In this document: piece by piece, positions 13,259 to 21,409 of the stretch | How the letters are laid out: each line of letters begins with the position of its first letter | How positions within the stretch are numbered: the stretch's first letter is position 1 | Assembly (NCBI GenBank): GCA_002449765.1 | Contig: DJXN01000012.1 | Coordinates: 1 to 64,000, forward strand | Direction: 5' to 3' | DNA: 64,000 bases | From: Fibrobacter sp. UBA7003 | GTDB taxonomy: Bacteria; Fibrobacterota; Fibrobacteria; Fibrobacterales; Fibrobacteraceae | The notes under the pieces: model-generated | The model's database searches: none | Told to the model about the DNA's origin: nothing | Seen by the model: only the letters and a program-made list of their open reading frames with translations | Program-made: the position numbers and the translations under genes

Positions 13259-14359
13259 ATGGGAACGATGCGCTTGCGTTTTGCAAAGAACAAGAAACTC
13301 ATGATTACGGCGATTATCTTATCTGTACTTTTTATTTTGGGAGATGTGGGCGTGTTGTTCTTATCGCAGGCAAGTTTCGGGCGCATCCCGCAGGGCAAGC
13401 GCCTTGAACGTATCAAGCAGTCGCCGAATTACGACGGAAAGCAGTTCATGAACGAGGTAGAAACCGTCACCATGACGGGCGACAGGAGCGTATTTGCCGT
13501 TTGGAAGGATTTCCTGTTCGGAGACAAGAGTCAGACCGTTCCCGACACCGCATTGAACGTCATCAAGACGGACCTGAAGTCGCTACCGCAGGACCGCGAT
13601 TGGATTGTGTGGTTCGGACATTCCTCGTACCTGCTTAATTTATCCGGAAAGAAAGTGCTGGTGGACCCGGTTTTTTACCAGGGTTCGCCGGTGAGTTTCG
13701 TGAACAAGATGTTCAAGGGAACGGACGTCTACAAGCCCGTCGACATGCCGGATATTGACTACCTGGTGATTTCGCACGACCACTGGGACCACTTGGATTA
13801 CCGGGTGGTGACGGAACTGGAACCCCGCGTAAAGCGCGTGGTGACTGGCCTCGGCGTGGGCGAGCATTTTGAATACTGGAAGTATCCCGTTGAAAAACTT
13901 ACGGAACTCGACTGGTGGGAATCTGTTGACCTGGGCGAAGGCTTTAACGTGACGGCGACTCCGGCAAGGCATTTTTCGGGCCGCGATCTTCACCAGAATA
14001 AGACTCTGTGGGCGTCGTTCGCGTTCAAGTCTCCTAAGCGCACAATTTGGATTGGCGGCGATTCGGGTTATGGCCCGCACTTCGAGAAAATCGGAAAGAA
14101 ATTTACCGACATCGATTTGGCGATTCTTGAAAATGGGCAGTACGACAAGGATTGGTCGCTTATCCACACCATGCCGGAATACCTGGGCAAGGAAATGGTG
14201 GAACTAGGCGCGAACCGCTACATGACGGTTCACCACTCCAAGTTCTGCCTGAGTAAGCATTCGTACACGGAACCGCTGGAAAATGCGAAACGCGCCGCCC
14301 AGGAATCGGGCAAGCCCGTGCTCATGCCGCAAATGGGCGAGGTCGTGTACCTGGAATAA
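13259..14359 (+). CDS. MBL-fold metallo-hydrolase (UlaG/NAPE-PLD-like), membrane anchored
   Basis: 366 residues. An N-terminal membrane helix (MITAIILSVLFILGDVGVLF) is followed by a metallo-beta-lactamase fold. WFGHSSYLLNLSGKKVLVDP starts the domain, SHDHWDHLDY is the HxHxDH metal motif, ARHFSGRD and GGDSGYGPHF supply further ligands, and VHHSKF is the last His. This layout matches the L-ascorbate-6-P lactonase/NAPE-PLD-like branch; the substrate is unknown. The start is ATG 13259, one base after the stop of the reductase gene; ATG 13268 is equally possible. Confidence 0.85.
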   Translation: MGTMRLRFAKNKKLMITAIILSVLFILGDVGVLFLSQASFGRIPQGKRLERIKQSPNYDGKQFMNEVETVTMTGDRSVFAVWKDFLFGDKSQTVPDTALNVIKTDLKSLPQDRDWIVWFGHSSYLLNLSGKKVLVDPVFYQGSPVSFVNKMFKGTDVYKPVDMPDIDYLVISHDHWDHLDYRVVTELEPRVKRVVTGLGVGEHFEYWKYPVEKLTELDWWESVDLGEGFNVTATPARHFSGRDLHQNKTLWASFAFKSPKRTIWIGGDSGYGPHFEKIGKKFTDIDLAILENGQYDKDWSLIHTMPEYLGKEMVELGANRYMTVHHSKFCLSKHSYTEPLENAKRAAQESGKPVLMPQMGEVVYLE

Positions 14360-14360
14360 A

Positions 14361-14840
14361 TTACAACTCGTGATAGTACGGGCAGATGTTTTCGTAATGC
14401 CCGTCCTTCATTCGAAAACCTTTCGGAATGGTTCCGAGCTGGACAAATCCGAGGCGTTCGTACAGGTGTCGCGCGTGCGTGTTGCTTTCGACGACGGCAT
14501 TAAACTGCAAGACTCCGAAGCCATGCTTTTTAGCTTGTTCAAGACAGTCCTTCACCAGCTTTTCGCCGATATGCTTGCCCCTGGATTCCGAAGCGACTGC
14601 GTAGCTCGCATTTGAAATGTGCCCGCAACGGCCCACATTGTTCGGGTGAAGAATGTATAGCCCGAAAATCTTGTCGTCCTCAACCGCAACGGCGCAGTAG
14701 GTCTGTGCGGTAAAGAACTGCTTGCCGCTTTCGGGTGTGAGCAAGTCCTCTTGCGGGAAGGCGATGCCGTCTTCGACCACCTCGTTCCAGATGCGGATCA
14801 TTGCCGTAAGGTCCGCTTCGTTGTACTGCCTGATAACCAT
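14361..14840 (-). CDS. GNAT-family N-acetyltransferase
   Basis: 159 residues. The start at 14840 (MVIRQYNEADLTAMIRIWNE) is the usual GNAT beginning; ten more codons are open upstream. SYAVASESRGKHIGEKLVKD is the acetyl-CoA pyrophosphate loop (R/Q-x-x-G-x-A region) and LYERLGFVQLGTIPKGF the C-terminal motif. It resembles phosphinothricin/L-amino-acid acetyltransferases, but the substrate cannot be told. It converges with the MBL-fold gene, the stops being one base apart. Confidence 0.85.
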   Translation of the reverse strand: MVIRQYNEADLTAMIRIWNEVVEDGIAFPQEDLLTPESGKQFFTAQTYCAVAVEDDKIFGLYILHPNNVGRCGHISNASYAVASESRGKHIGEKLVKDCLEQAKKHGFGVLQFNAVVESNTHARHLYERLGFVQLGTIPKGFRMKDGHYENICPYYHEL

Positions 14841-14903
14841 AAAATAAATATAGTTATTCATGGGACACAATTTTTTTCATAACCCTTTTTTCTATTTTTT
14901 TAT

Positions 14904-15950
14904 ATGATGAACAAAATGACAAACATTATTTTTTCTGTACTCCTGGCTTTTGCTGTGGCAACCGTCTATGCAGTCGATGTTTCTGCACCGTCAGGAGCAA
15001 CGCGTAACCTTACAGCAAATGACTTCTTGCCACACCAAAATAGCGCAAAGGAATTCAACGAAACATGGAGCTACCAGTTTGTATTTGACAACGGCACCCG
15101 TGCTTTTGTAAACTACTCCACGCTATATGTTCCGGCGTCCGGCAAAAAAGTTGGCTGCGACCTGACCTTCTGGAATTTCAAGAGCAAGACCCACGCCGTC
15201 GGACGCCAGTATCCTCCGGAGCGCCTGAAAGTTCTCAAGGAAAAAACATCCATCGATATCAAAGGTGAATATGCGATGGAAGGCAAGCCCGGCAAGGGCC
15301 ACCGCGTGTATTTTACCGCCGACAAGGAGGGAAAATTTTTCCTGGATTTGACATTTGAAAGCGCCGAACAGGGCAAGGTCAACGGAGACGGCATCTGGAA
15401 AGTCGGCAACGACAAGTTCGCCCAATACATCCATATTCCCTATGGCCGTGTCTCGGGCCGCATCGGCTACAACGAAGACACCATCGCCGTTAAGGGATAC
15501 GCCTACATGGACCAGACCTGGCAAACGGTACAGGCAACGGATCTCACCATTCGCTCGCTGAATTTCAGCACGAATGCGAGGAACCCGATGTTCGCAGGAC
15601 GCATCTCGCTCACCAAGGACGGGAAGTCCTTCGGCTATGCGCTCTACAACGACGGAAACGGTTCCAAGGTCGTAATCCCGGCAAGCATCAAGGAAGGCGA
15701 AGAAACCTACAACGGGAAGAAGTTCCCCAAGAATCCGCTCGCCATTGAATGGAAAGAAGCCTCCCCCATGCTCAGTTTCCCCGTGAACAAGACTTACCAA
15801 AAAGCAAGCCTCTTGGACAAGGTAGACGGTTGGATCGCGAAAAAGGCGATGAAGATGGCAGCCGGTGGCGAAGTCCTGTTCTACCGCGGCCGTAGCGATG
15901 GAAGCAACGGCAAAAAAATTGACTGGACGGTCACAGGAGTGAAGGACTAA
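14904..15950 (+). CDS. Exported lipocalin-like protein (CrtC/AttH/Svf1-like fold)
   Basis: 348 residues with a cleavable signal (IIFSVLLAFAVATVYAVD). The body looks like the two-lipocalin fold of the CrtC/AttH/Svf1 group: VGCDLTFWNFKSKTHAVG in the first barrel, GYAYMDQTWQTVQATDL (compare the GYxDHxWG signature, with Gln for His) and a C-terminal VLFYRGRSDG. Such proteins bind or modify hydrophobic ligands; no ligand can be proposed. The stop overlaps the start of hisA by one base. Two adjacent ATGs (14904, 14907) are possible; no ribosome site is obvious. Confidence 0.6.
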   Translation: MMNKMTNIIFSVLLAFAVATVYAVDVSAPSGATRNLTANDFLPHQNSAKEFNETWSYQFVFDNGTRAFVNYSTLYVPASGKKVGCDLTFWNFKSKTHAVGRQYPPERLKVLKEKTSIDIKGEYAMEGKPGKGHRVYFTADKEGKFFLDLTFESAEQGKVNGDGIWKVGNDKFAQYIHIPYGRVSGRIGYNEDTIAVKGYAYMDQTWQTVQATDLTIRSLNFSTNARNPMFAGRISLTKDGKSFGYALYNDGNGSKVVIPASIKEGEETYNGKKFPKNPLAIEWKEASPMLSFPVNKTYQKASLLDKVDGWIAKKAMKMAAGGEVLFYRGRSDGSNGKKIDWTVTGVKD

Positions 15951-16732
15951 TGACCAAGTTCCGCCCCTGCATAGACCTGCACGACGGCCGCGTAAAGCAG
16001 ATTGTCGGAAGTTCCCTCTCTGACAGCGGAGAAGGACTCAAGACGAATTTCGAGACCGATCGTTCCCCAGCCTGGTTCGCCGAGCTCTACAAAAAAGATG
16101 GAATCAAGGGCGGGCATGTAATCATGCTCGGAAAGGGAAACGACAAAGCGGCGAAAGCAGCCCTCGCGGCATACCCCGGAGGACTGCAGGTCGGAGGCGG
16201 AATCAACGCCGAAAACGCTCGCGAATATATCGATGCGGGCGCATCGCATGTTATTGTGACAAGCTGGATTTTTCCAGAAGGCAAGCTCGACCGCGAAAGG
16301 CTCGAACTGCTATCGGCAACCGTAGGCCGCAAGCATCTCGTCCTTGACCTGAGCTGCAAGCGCACAGCCGACACGTATAGCAATGCAAGGCCCCGTTGGA
16401 AGATAGCCATTAACCGTTGGCAAACGCTCATCGATATCGAGATTACGGCAGAGACGCTAAACGACCTTTCGCACTATTGCGACGAATTCCTAATTCATGC
16501 CGCCGACGTGGAAGGAAAGCAGCAAGGCATGGACGATGAACTTATCGTTTTCCTAGCAGAAAACAGCCCTATTCCCTGCACCTACGCGGGGGGAGCCAAG
16601 TCACTTGCCGACCTTGAACATTGCAAAAAAATTTCTAACGGAAAGATTGACCTCACCATCGGATCGGCCCTTGACCTTTTCGGTGGCAAAGGAGTAAAAT
16701 ATGAAGACTGCGTCAGGTTCAACAAAGCTTAA
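15950..16732 (+). CDS. hisA: HisA of the eukaryotic type, ProFAR isomerase
   Basis: 260 residues. HisA converts ProFAR to PRFAR in histidine synthesis. The sequence follows the fungal/plant HIS6 type (TIGR02129) rather than the usual bacterial HisA: FRPCIDLHDGRVKQIVG, LQVGGGINAENAREYIDAGA, HVIVTSWIF, LVLDLSCKRT, NRWQT, FLIHAADVEGKQQGMD, YAGGAKSLADLE and DLTIGSALDLFGG. I recall the yeast enzyme sharing most of these blocks. The partner hisF, which is ordinary bacterial, lies at 19544 on the other strand. Acquisition from a eukaryote, or inheritance of a rare bacterial clade, are both open. Confidence 0.9.
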   Translation: MTKFRPCIDLHDGRVKQIVGSSLSDSGEGLKTNFETDRSPAWFAELYKKDGIKGGHVIMLGKGNDKAAKAALAAYPGGLQVGGGINAENAREYIDAGASHVIVTSWIFPEGKLDRERLELLSATVGRKHLVLDLSCKRTADTYSNARPRWKIAINRWQTLIDIEITAETLNDLSHYCDEFLIHAADVEGKQQGMDDELIVFLAENSPIPCTYAGGAKSLADLEHCKKISNGKIDLTIGSALDLFGGKGVKYEDCVRFNKA

Positions 16733-18143
16733 GGCGACCGACGCGCTGGATTCGCGCCCCCATATCTTCGGGCGCACTGTCACGAGCACCTTCAGGAAGA
16801 TGTTCAGTTTCAGACACCAGCCCCCAGGAAACCTCCGCACCGGCTTGATTCCGCCCGTAGTATTCTTGGCGCTCCTCGTAAACGTTCCCAAGCTCCTTAA
16901 GCTACGCTTCTATTTAAAGCAGGAACGCAAAAAGCGTCCCGCCGACGACGTGCGCATCCTTTTCTACTCTGACAACCTGGACGAGACAAACGGAATCGCA
17001 AACAACCTGAGAAACGTGATTCCCTACATGCGCGCCCACAACATGAAGGCTTTCCTTGCGGGAAGCGCGTTCAACACGCGCCCCTGCGGTGTCGTCGAAA
17101 ACAGCTACTGCATTTTGCTTCCGCGCCTGTTCAGCATGGAACAGCTCGGGTACGCGAACAGCGAACTCGCCATTCCGCGCATAGGCCCCGTTCTACGACT
17201 GCTCAAACGCTACCCCGTCGACCTCATCGAACTTGAGACGCCGAGTCCCGGTGCCTGGCTCGTATGCTTCTGTGCAAAGGTTGCGGGCATCAAGGTATTC
17301 AGCCACTACCGCACCGACGTGCCCACCTACACGCGCACGCTTGTAAAGGCAAAGTGGATGTACTATTTCGTGCTTTGGCTCATGAAAACCTTCTATGGCA
17401 TGACCAAACCCGTCGTAAGCCCCTGCAAGGACTACGCAGACATTCTCACCTCGCAACTGAAAGTTCCCAAGAACCAGGTCCAGATTCTACCCCGTGGACT
17501 CCCGCTCGAAAAATTTTCGCCCGACCTGCGCGGCAAAGGCGTGTGGGAACAGTTCAACGGCACCGCAGCATCGGCACAAGCCGAGCACAAGGTGCGATTC
17601 TCGTTCATCGGCCGCATCTCGAAAGAAAAGAACCTGGAATTCCTGAACAACGTGTGGAAAAAATTCGCTGCCAAGCACAATGATGTGGAACTCATGTATG
17701 TTGGTTACGGCTGGTATCTCGAAGAAATCAAGAAGTTCTTCGAAGGCGACAGCAGCGTGCACTTTGCCGGAGAACAGGGCGGCGACACTCTCGCAAGCCT
17801 CTACGCAGATTCAGACTTTTTCCTATTCCCGAGCGTAACCGATACTTTCGGAAACGTCGTGGTCGAAGCCATGGCGACGGGGACACCCGCCCTCGTAAGC
17901 GACTATGGCGGTCCCCACGATATCGTGATGGACAACGATGCCGGGCACATTCTCCCCATCGAAGAAAACGCCTGGCTCGATGCGCTGGAAGAAAGCCGAC
18001 GTCTCTATCTCGAAGAACCGGAAGCATACCGGAAAATGCGCGAGACCGCATACGAACGCACGCGCAAATACACGATGCAGAGTTCCACCAGGGCTCAGTT
18101 CGAGTATTTCAGGAAACTGAAGAAAGAAGCCTACGGGCTATAA
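16701..18143 (+). CDS. GT4-family glycosyltransferase
   Basis: 480 residues. The core is GT-B: LFYSDNLDETNGIANNLRNV (N-terminal domain), ILPRGLPLEKFSPD, FSFIGRISKEKNLEFLNNVW and FPSVTDTFGNVVVEAMATGT followed by SDYGGPHDI, the donor-binding signature of GT4. It resembles alpha-mannosyl/glucosyl transferases acting on lipid acceptors. A hydrophobic segment near residues 50-66 (IPPVVFLALLVNVPKLL) suggests membrane association. ATG 16701 lies 32 nt inside the end of hisA with an AAGGAG seven bases upstream, so it is translationally coupled. Donor and acceptor are unknown. Confidence 0.87.
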   Translation: MKTASGSTKLKATDALDSRPHIFGRTVTSTFRKMFSFRHQPPGNLRTGLIPPVVFLALLVNVPKLLKLRFYLKQERKKRPADDVRILFYSDNLDETNGIANNLRNVIPYMRAHNMKAFLAGSAFNTRPCGVVENSYCILLPRLFSMEQLGYANSELAIPRIGPVLRLLKRYPVDLIELETPSPGAWLVCFCAKVAGIKVFSHYRTDVPTYTRTLVKAKWMYYFVLWLMKTFYGMTKPVVSPCKDYADILTSQLKVPKNQVQILPRGLPLEKFSPDLRGKGVWEQFNGTAASAQAEHKVRFSFIGRISKEKNLEFLNNVWKKFAAKHNDVELMYVGYGWYLEEIKKFFEGDSSVHFAGEQGGDTLASLYADSDFFLFPSVTDTFGNVVVEAMATGTPALVSDYGGPHDIVMDNDAGHILPIEENAWLDALEESRRLYLEEPEAYRKMRETAYERTRKYTMQSSTRAQFEYFRKLKKEAYGL

Positions 18144-18159
18144 AAAGCAAAAGTATCGC

Positions 18160-19542
18160 CTAGCGGCCGCCGACGAGAATCTGATCGACCTTAATGCTCG
18201 GCTGTCCCACGGTCACGGGCACATGTCCCGAAGAGGCTCCGCAGACTCCCGCAGCCAATTCCCAGTCACTCCCGACCATGCTGATGCGCGGCATGATTTC
18301 GTGCCCCTTGCCGATGAGAGCAGCCCCGCGCACAGGTTCGCAAATCTTGCCATTGCGGATGACATAGCCTTCGTCGACCGCGAAATTGAACTCGCCCGTC
18401 GCAGGGTTCACGGAGCCGCCTGCCATGCGAGCTGCATAGAGACCATTGTCGACGCTCGCAATCATGGAATCGAGCGTATCCTTGCCAGGTGCGATAAACG
18501 TGTTTCGCATGCGGCTCACGGGCGCATACTTGTAGCTTTCGCGACGCGCAGACCCCGTGCGGGCAATCCCCACTTCGGCAGCGCCCACGCGGTCGCTCAT
18601 GTAAGTTTTCAAAATACCATTCTCGATAAGAGTCGTGCGCTGCGTGGGCATCCCTTCGTCATCGAACTTGAGACTTCCCCACACGCCATCGAGCGTGCCG
18701 TCGTCAATGGCTGTAAGGCACGGTTGGCCAATAGCCTCACCGAGTTTACCACAGAAGGGACTAGCACCACGACGCACCGCTTCCGTTTCGAGCGGATGGC
18801 CGCACGCCTCGTGGAAAATTACACCACCAAAGCCGTTACCCATCACCACGGGCATCTGACCGCCTGCAATGTAGCCTGCATCGAGCATACGCACGACGCG
18901 TTCGGCACAGACAGTCGCCAATTCCTCCGGAGAGTAATTATCGAGAAGTTCGTAGCCGCCAAGTGCGCCCGGAGCTTCGTGCGTCGTCAATCTCTCGGTT
19001 CCATCCGTCGCCGTGACCGTTACGTTCACACGGAGACGAGAACGATCCAGAACGAGATTCAAGCCCTCGCTGTTCATGAGCGTTATCATGGAACAGGAAT
19101 CCGTTACCGAAGCGCCCACCTGGACTACCTTGTCCGAAATTTCACGAGCAGCCTTGTCGGCACGGAAAAGAAAATCTTGCTTGACCGCCTGCCCAAGCAC
19201 GCGAGGATCGCGGAACGCATCCGCATTGAAATCCGCCACGCGCTTCCGAGGTGCAAATTCTACAGGTTTCGCCGACATGCCGGCGATGCGTCCAAAAGCA
19301 AGCGTCTGCACCAATTTGACCAAAGCATCTTCGCTATCATCGCTCGTAAAGCCGTAAAGGACCTCGGTCCCGTACAAGAGGCGAATGCCGATACCGTATT
19401 CTGTCCCTGCCGTTGCAGTCTCTATATGGCGATCCTTGAGCCCGAGAGAGGAACTGCGGGTTTCTTCTTCGAAAATTTCGACAAAGTCGGCACCGGCAGC
19501 CTTGCCCGCCTCGAAAATTTTGACAGCGACTGACGGATTCAC
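18160..19542 (-). CDS. tldD: TldD-family metalloprotease
   Basis: 460 residues, the normal TldD length. The zinc site HEACGH is in VIFHEACGHPLETEAVRRG. Other family blocks are the N-terminal ADFVEIFEE, SLKFDDEGMPTQRTTLIENG and FNFAVDEGYVIRNGKICEPV. TldD with TldE/PmbA forms a heterodimeric protease that trims unfolded peptides; no TldE gene is in the window. The start is one base from the stop of hisF, the pair reading in the same direction. Confidence 0.93.
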   Translation of the reverse strand: MNPSVAVKIFEAGKAAGADFVEIFEEETRSSSLGLKDRHIETATAGTEYGIGIRLLYGTEVLYGFTSDDSEDALVKLVQTLAFGRIAGMSAKPVEFAPRKRVADFNADAFRDPRVLGQAVKQDFLFRADKAAREISDKVVQVGASVTDSCSMITLMNSEGLNLVLDRSRLRVNVTVTATDGTERLTTHEAPGALGGYELLDNYSPEELATVCAERVVRMLDAGYIAGGQMPVVMGNGFGGVIFHEACGHPLETEAVRRGASPFCGKLGEAIGQPCLTAIDDGTLDGVWGSLKFDDEGMPTQRTTLIENGILKTYMSDRVGAAEVGIARTGSARRESYKYAPVSRMRNTFIAPGKDTLDSMIASVDNGLYAARMAGGSVNPATGEFNFAVDEGYVIRNGKICEPVRGAALIGKGHEIMPRISMVGSDWELAAGVCGASSGHVPVTVGQPSIKVDQILVGGR

Positions 19543-19543
19543 T

Positions 19544-20335
19544 TTAAACCTCGCCGTTCATCTTCTTGCGCACGGGGATTCCCGCCGCAAGCATTTCCTT
19601 CTTGATTCCAGGAACCGTGTAGTCGCCGAAGTGAACCATCGAAGCAACCAGCGCCGCATCGGCAGAAGTCTTGCGGAACAAGTCCACGATATGCGCCGGA
19701 GTACCAGCGCCACCGCTCGCAATTACAGGCACCTGCACGGCTCGCGCCACCTGGTCGGTGATGTTGAGTTCGTAGCCGTTGCGCACGCCGTCGGTATCAA
19801 TGGCGTTCAGGCAGATTTCGCCTACGCCCAAATCTTCAGCCTTTTTCGCCCACTCGACAGCATCGATGCCCATCGCCTGGCGACCGCCACGGATATACAC
19901 CTCGTAGCCGCTTTTGAACTTGTCCGAAACACCCACGAACTTCGCGTCCATGCCGAGCACCACGCACTGGCGACCAAACGCCTTCGCGCCGTCGGCTATG
20001 ATTTCGGGATGCAGCACGGCAAGGCTGTTCACGCTCACCTTCTCGGCACCTGCGAGCAGGGCCTCGTGCATGTCGTCGAGGTTGCGGATTCCGCCACCTA
20101 CGGCAAACGGAATAAACACGCGCTTAGCAATCTGGCGTATCATTTCCATGTCGCACGGGCGGTTCTCGGCGCTCGCTGTAATATCGTAAAAAACGAGCTC
20201 GTCCACGCCATCGGCACTATACTGCGCCCCCATTTCCACAGGGTCGCCGATATCGATATTGCCCTTGAACTTGACGCCCTTCGTCACCTTGCGGTTGCGG
20301 ACATCGAGGCAAACAATCAGACGTTTTGTCAACAT
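19544..20335 (-). CDS. hisF: HisF, imidazole glycerol phosphate synthase cyclase subunit
   Basis: 263 residues. With HisH, HisF turns PRFAR into IGP and AICAR. The start at 20335 (MLTKRLIVCLDVRNRKVTKG) is canonical; 18 further open codons upstream read into the thioredoxin gene. Catalytic Asp residues lie in VCLDV and LNAIDTDGVRNGYEL. GGGIRNLDD and ASGGAG(TPAHI) are the phosphate loops. Its substrate is made by the eukaryote-type HisA at 15950. It is followed directly by tldD and preceded by thioredoxin. Confidence 0.95.
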   Translation of the reverse strand: MLTKRLIVCLDVRNRKVTKGVKFKGNIDIGDPVEMGAQYSADGVDELVFYDITASAENRPCDMEMIRQIAKRVFIPFAVGGGIRNLDDMHEALLAGAEKVSVNSLAVLHPEIIADGAKAFGRQCVVLGMDAKFVGVSDKFKSGYEVYIRGGRQAMGIDAVEWAKKAEDLGVGEICLNAIDTDGVRNGYELNITDQVARAVQVPVIASGGAGTPAHIVDLFRKTSADAALVASMVHFGDYTVPGIKKEMLAAGIPVRKKMNGEV

Positions 20336-20339
20336 GGAA

Positions 20340-20663
20340 CTACAGGTTCCTGTCGATGACGGCCTTGACGGTCGCCTTGGGCACGGCACCCACCACGTTT
20401 CCTACTTCTACGCCGTTCTTGAACAGCTTCATGTTCGGGATGTTCGTGATGCCGAAGCGGGCGCAAATGTCCTTCGCGCCATCGCTGTCCACGTCCATCT
20501 TTGCGATAATGGCCTTGCCGTTGTATTCGTCGGCAAGTTCATCGATAATGGGCCCCATCATCATGCACGGACGGCACCAGGTTGCCCAGAAATCCACAAA
20601 AACAAGCTGACCAGAAGAAATGGCCTTGTCAAAATTTTCAGCAGTCAAATGTATTGCCGGCAT
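20340..20663 (-). CDS. Thioredoxin
   Basis: 107 residues, a complete single-domain thioredoxin. VDFWATWCRPCMMMGPIIDE holds the active-site WCRPC (usually WCGPC). DVDSDGAKDICARFGITNIP has the cis-Pro loop, and LFKNGVEVGNVVGA is the final strand and helix. The Arg in place of Gly in the active site is seen in some thioredoxins and may alter the redox potential. It is cytoplasmic (no signal) and the stop lies four bases from the hisF start. Confidence 0.93.
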   Translation of the reverse strand: MPAIHLTAENFDKAISSGQLVFVDFWATWCRPCMMMGPIIDELADEYNGKAIIAKMDVDSDGAKDICARFGITNIPNMKLFKNGVEVGNVVGAVPKATVKAVIDRNL

Positions 20664-20704
20664 AAAAATCTCCGTTTTTGTGGATAAAAATAGAAAATTC
20701 TAGG

Positions 20705-21355
20705 CTAGAAAGCAAAGCCCATGGAGAAGTTCAGATCGAAACCAAAACCGTTTCCGGCAATTTCCTCGGCATCTTGAGCATCGCTGGCAGAACCCGACAT
20801 TACCGTATAACCCATACCGACATCCATGGCCATGACGAAGCGCCCGCTCGTATACTTATAACCGCCATAAACAACAAAGACAAACGCATTCACGGCAGCC
20901 TCCTTGTCATCGTCATGATCATATTTGTAAGTGTACTCCATCGAAACATGTTCATAGCCAATCTGCGGGGAGACGTACCAACCACGATGTCCTTCTCTAA
21001 AATAGTACCTGACACCTTCATAGAGGCCAACCAAGAACATGCTGATCGATTCGTCTTTATCCGAAACGTCCAGCCACATCAATTCCGGACGGGACACCAG
21101 GGACAAGTGGGCGCCAAGATTATTTTCGACCGTCGCAATAATCGAAGGCATTCCAATAAGAGAGAAAATAGCCATCGATATCGGGTGAATGGACACGGAC
21201 ATGGAGTAGTCGTCCGACGGAGCCGAAGCAGCCGGCTGGGCTTCCTGGCTAGACTGCGTGGCGCTATTTTCGGCAGAATCCCCATAGCTATAATCGTCCT
21301 GGGCATTCGCGAGAACAGCGACAAGGAGGGAAGTGACAATGATTCGTTTGAACAT
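20705..21355 (-). CDS. Predicted outer-membrane beta-barrel protein
   Basis: 216 residues. A signal peptide (MFKRIIVTSLLVAVLANA) is followed by a short Ser/Ala-rich stretch and alternating aromatic strands typical of a small barrel (GVRYYFREGHRGWYVSPQIG, YGGYKYTSGRFVMAMDVGMG). It ends in Phe (FSMGFAF), the usual outer-membrane barrel signature. It resembles DUF3575-like proteins; function unknown. It lies 54 nt downstream of the PCMD lipoprotein gene and could be in the same transcript. Confidence 0.7.
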   Translation of the reverse strand: MFKRIIVTSLLVAVLANAQDDYSYGDSAENSATQSSQEAQPAASAPSDDYSMSVSIHPISMAIFSLIGMPSIIATVENNLGAHLSLVSRPELMWLDVSDKDESISMFLVGLYEGVRYYFREGHRGWYVSPQIGYEHVSMEYTYKYDHDDDKEAAVNAFVFVVYGGYKYTSGRFVMAMDVGMGYTVMSGSASDAQDAEEIAGNGFGFDLNFSMGFAF

Positions 21356-21409
21356 TTTGATCTCCTTCTAGTAAAGAATGATTAAATTTCTATCAAATAT
21401 AGTAATAAA

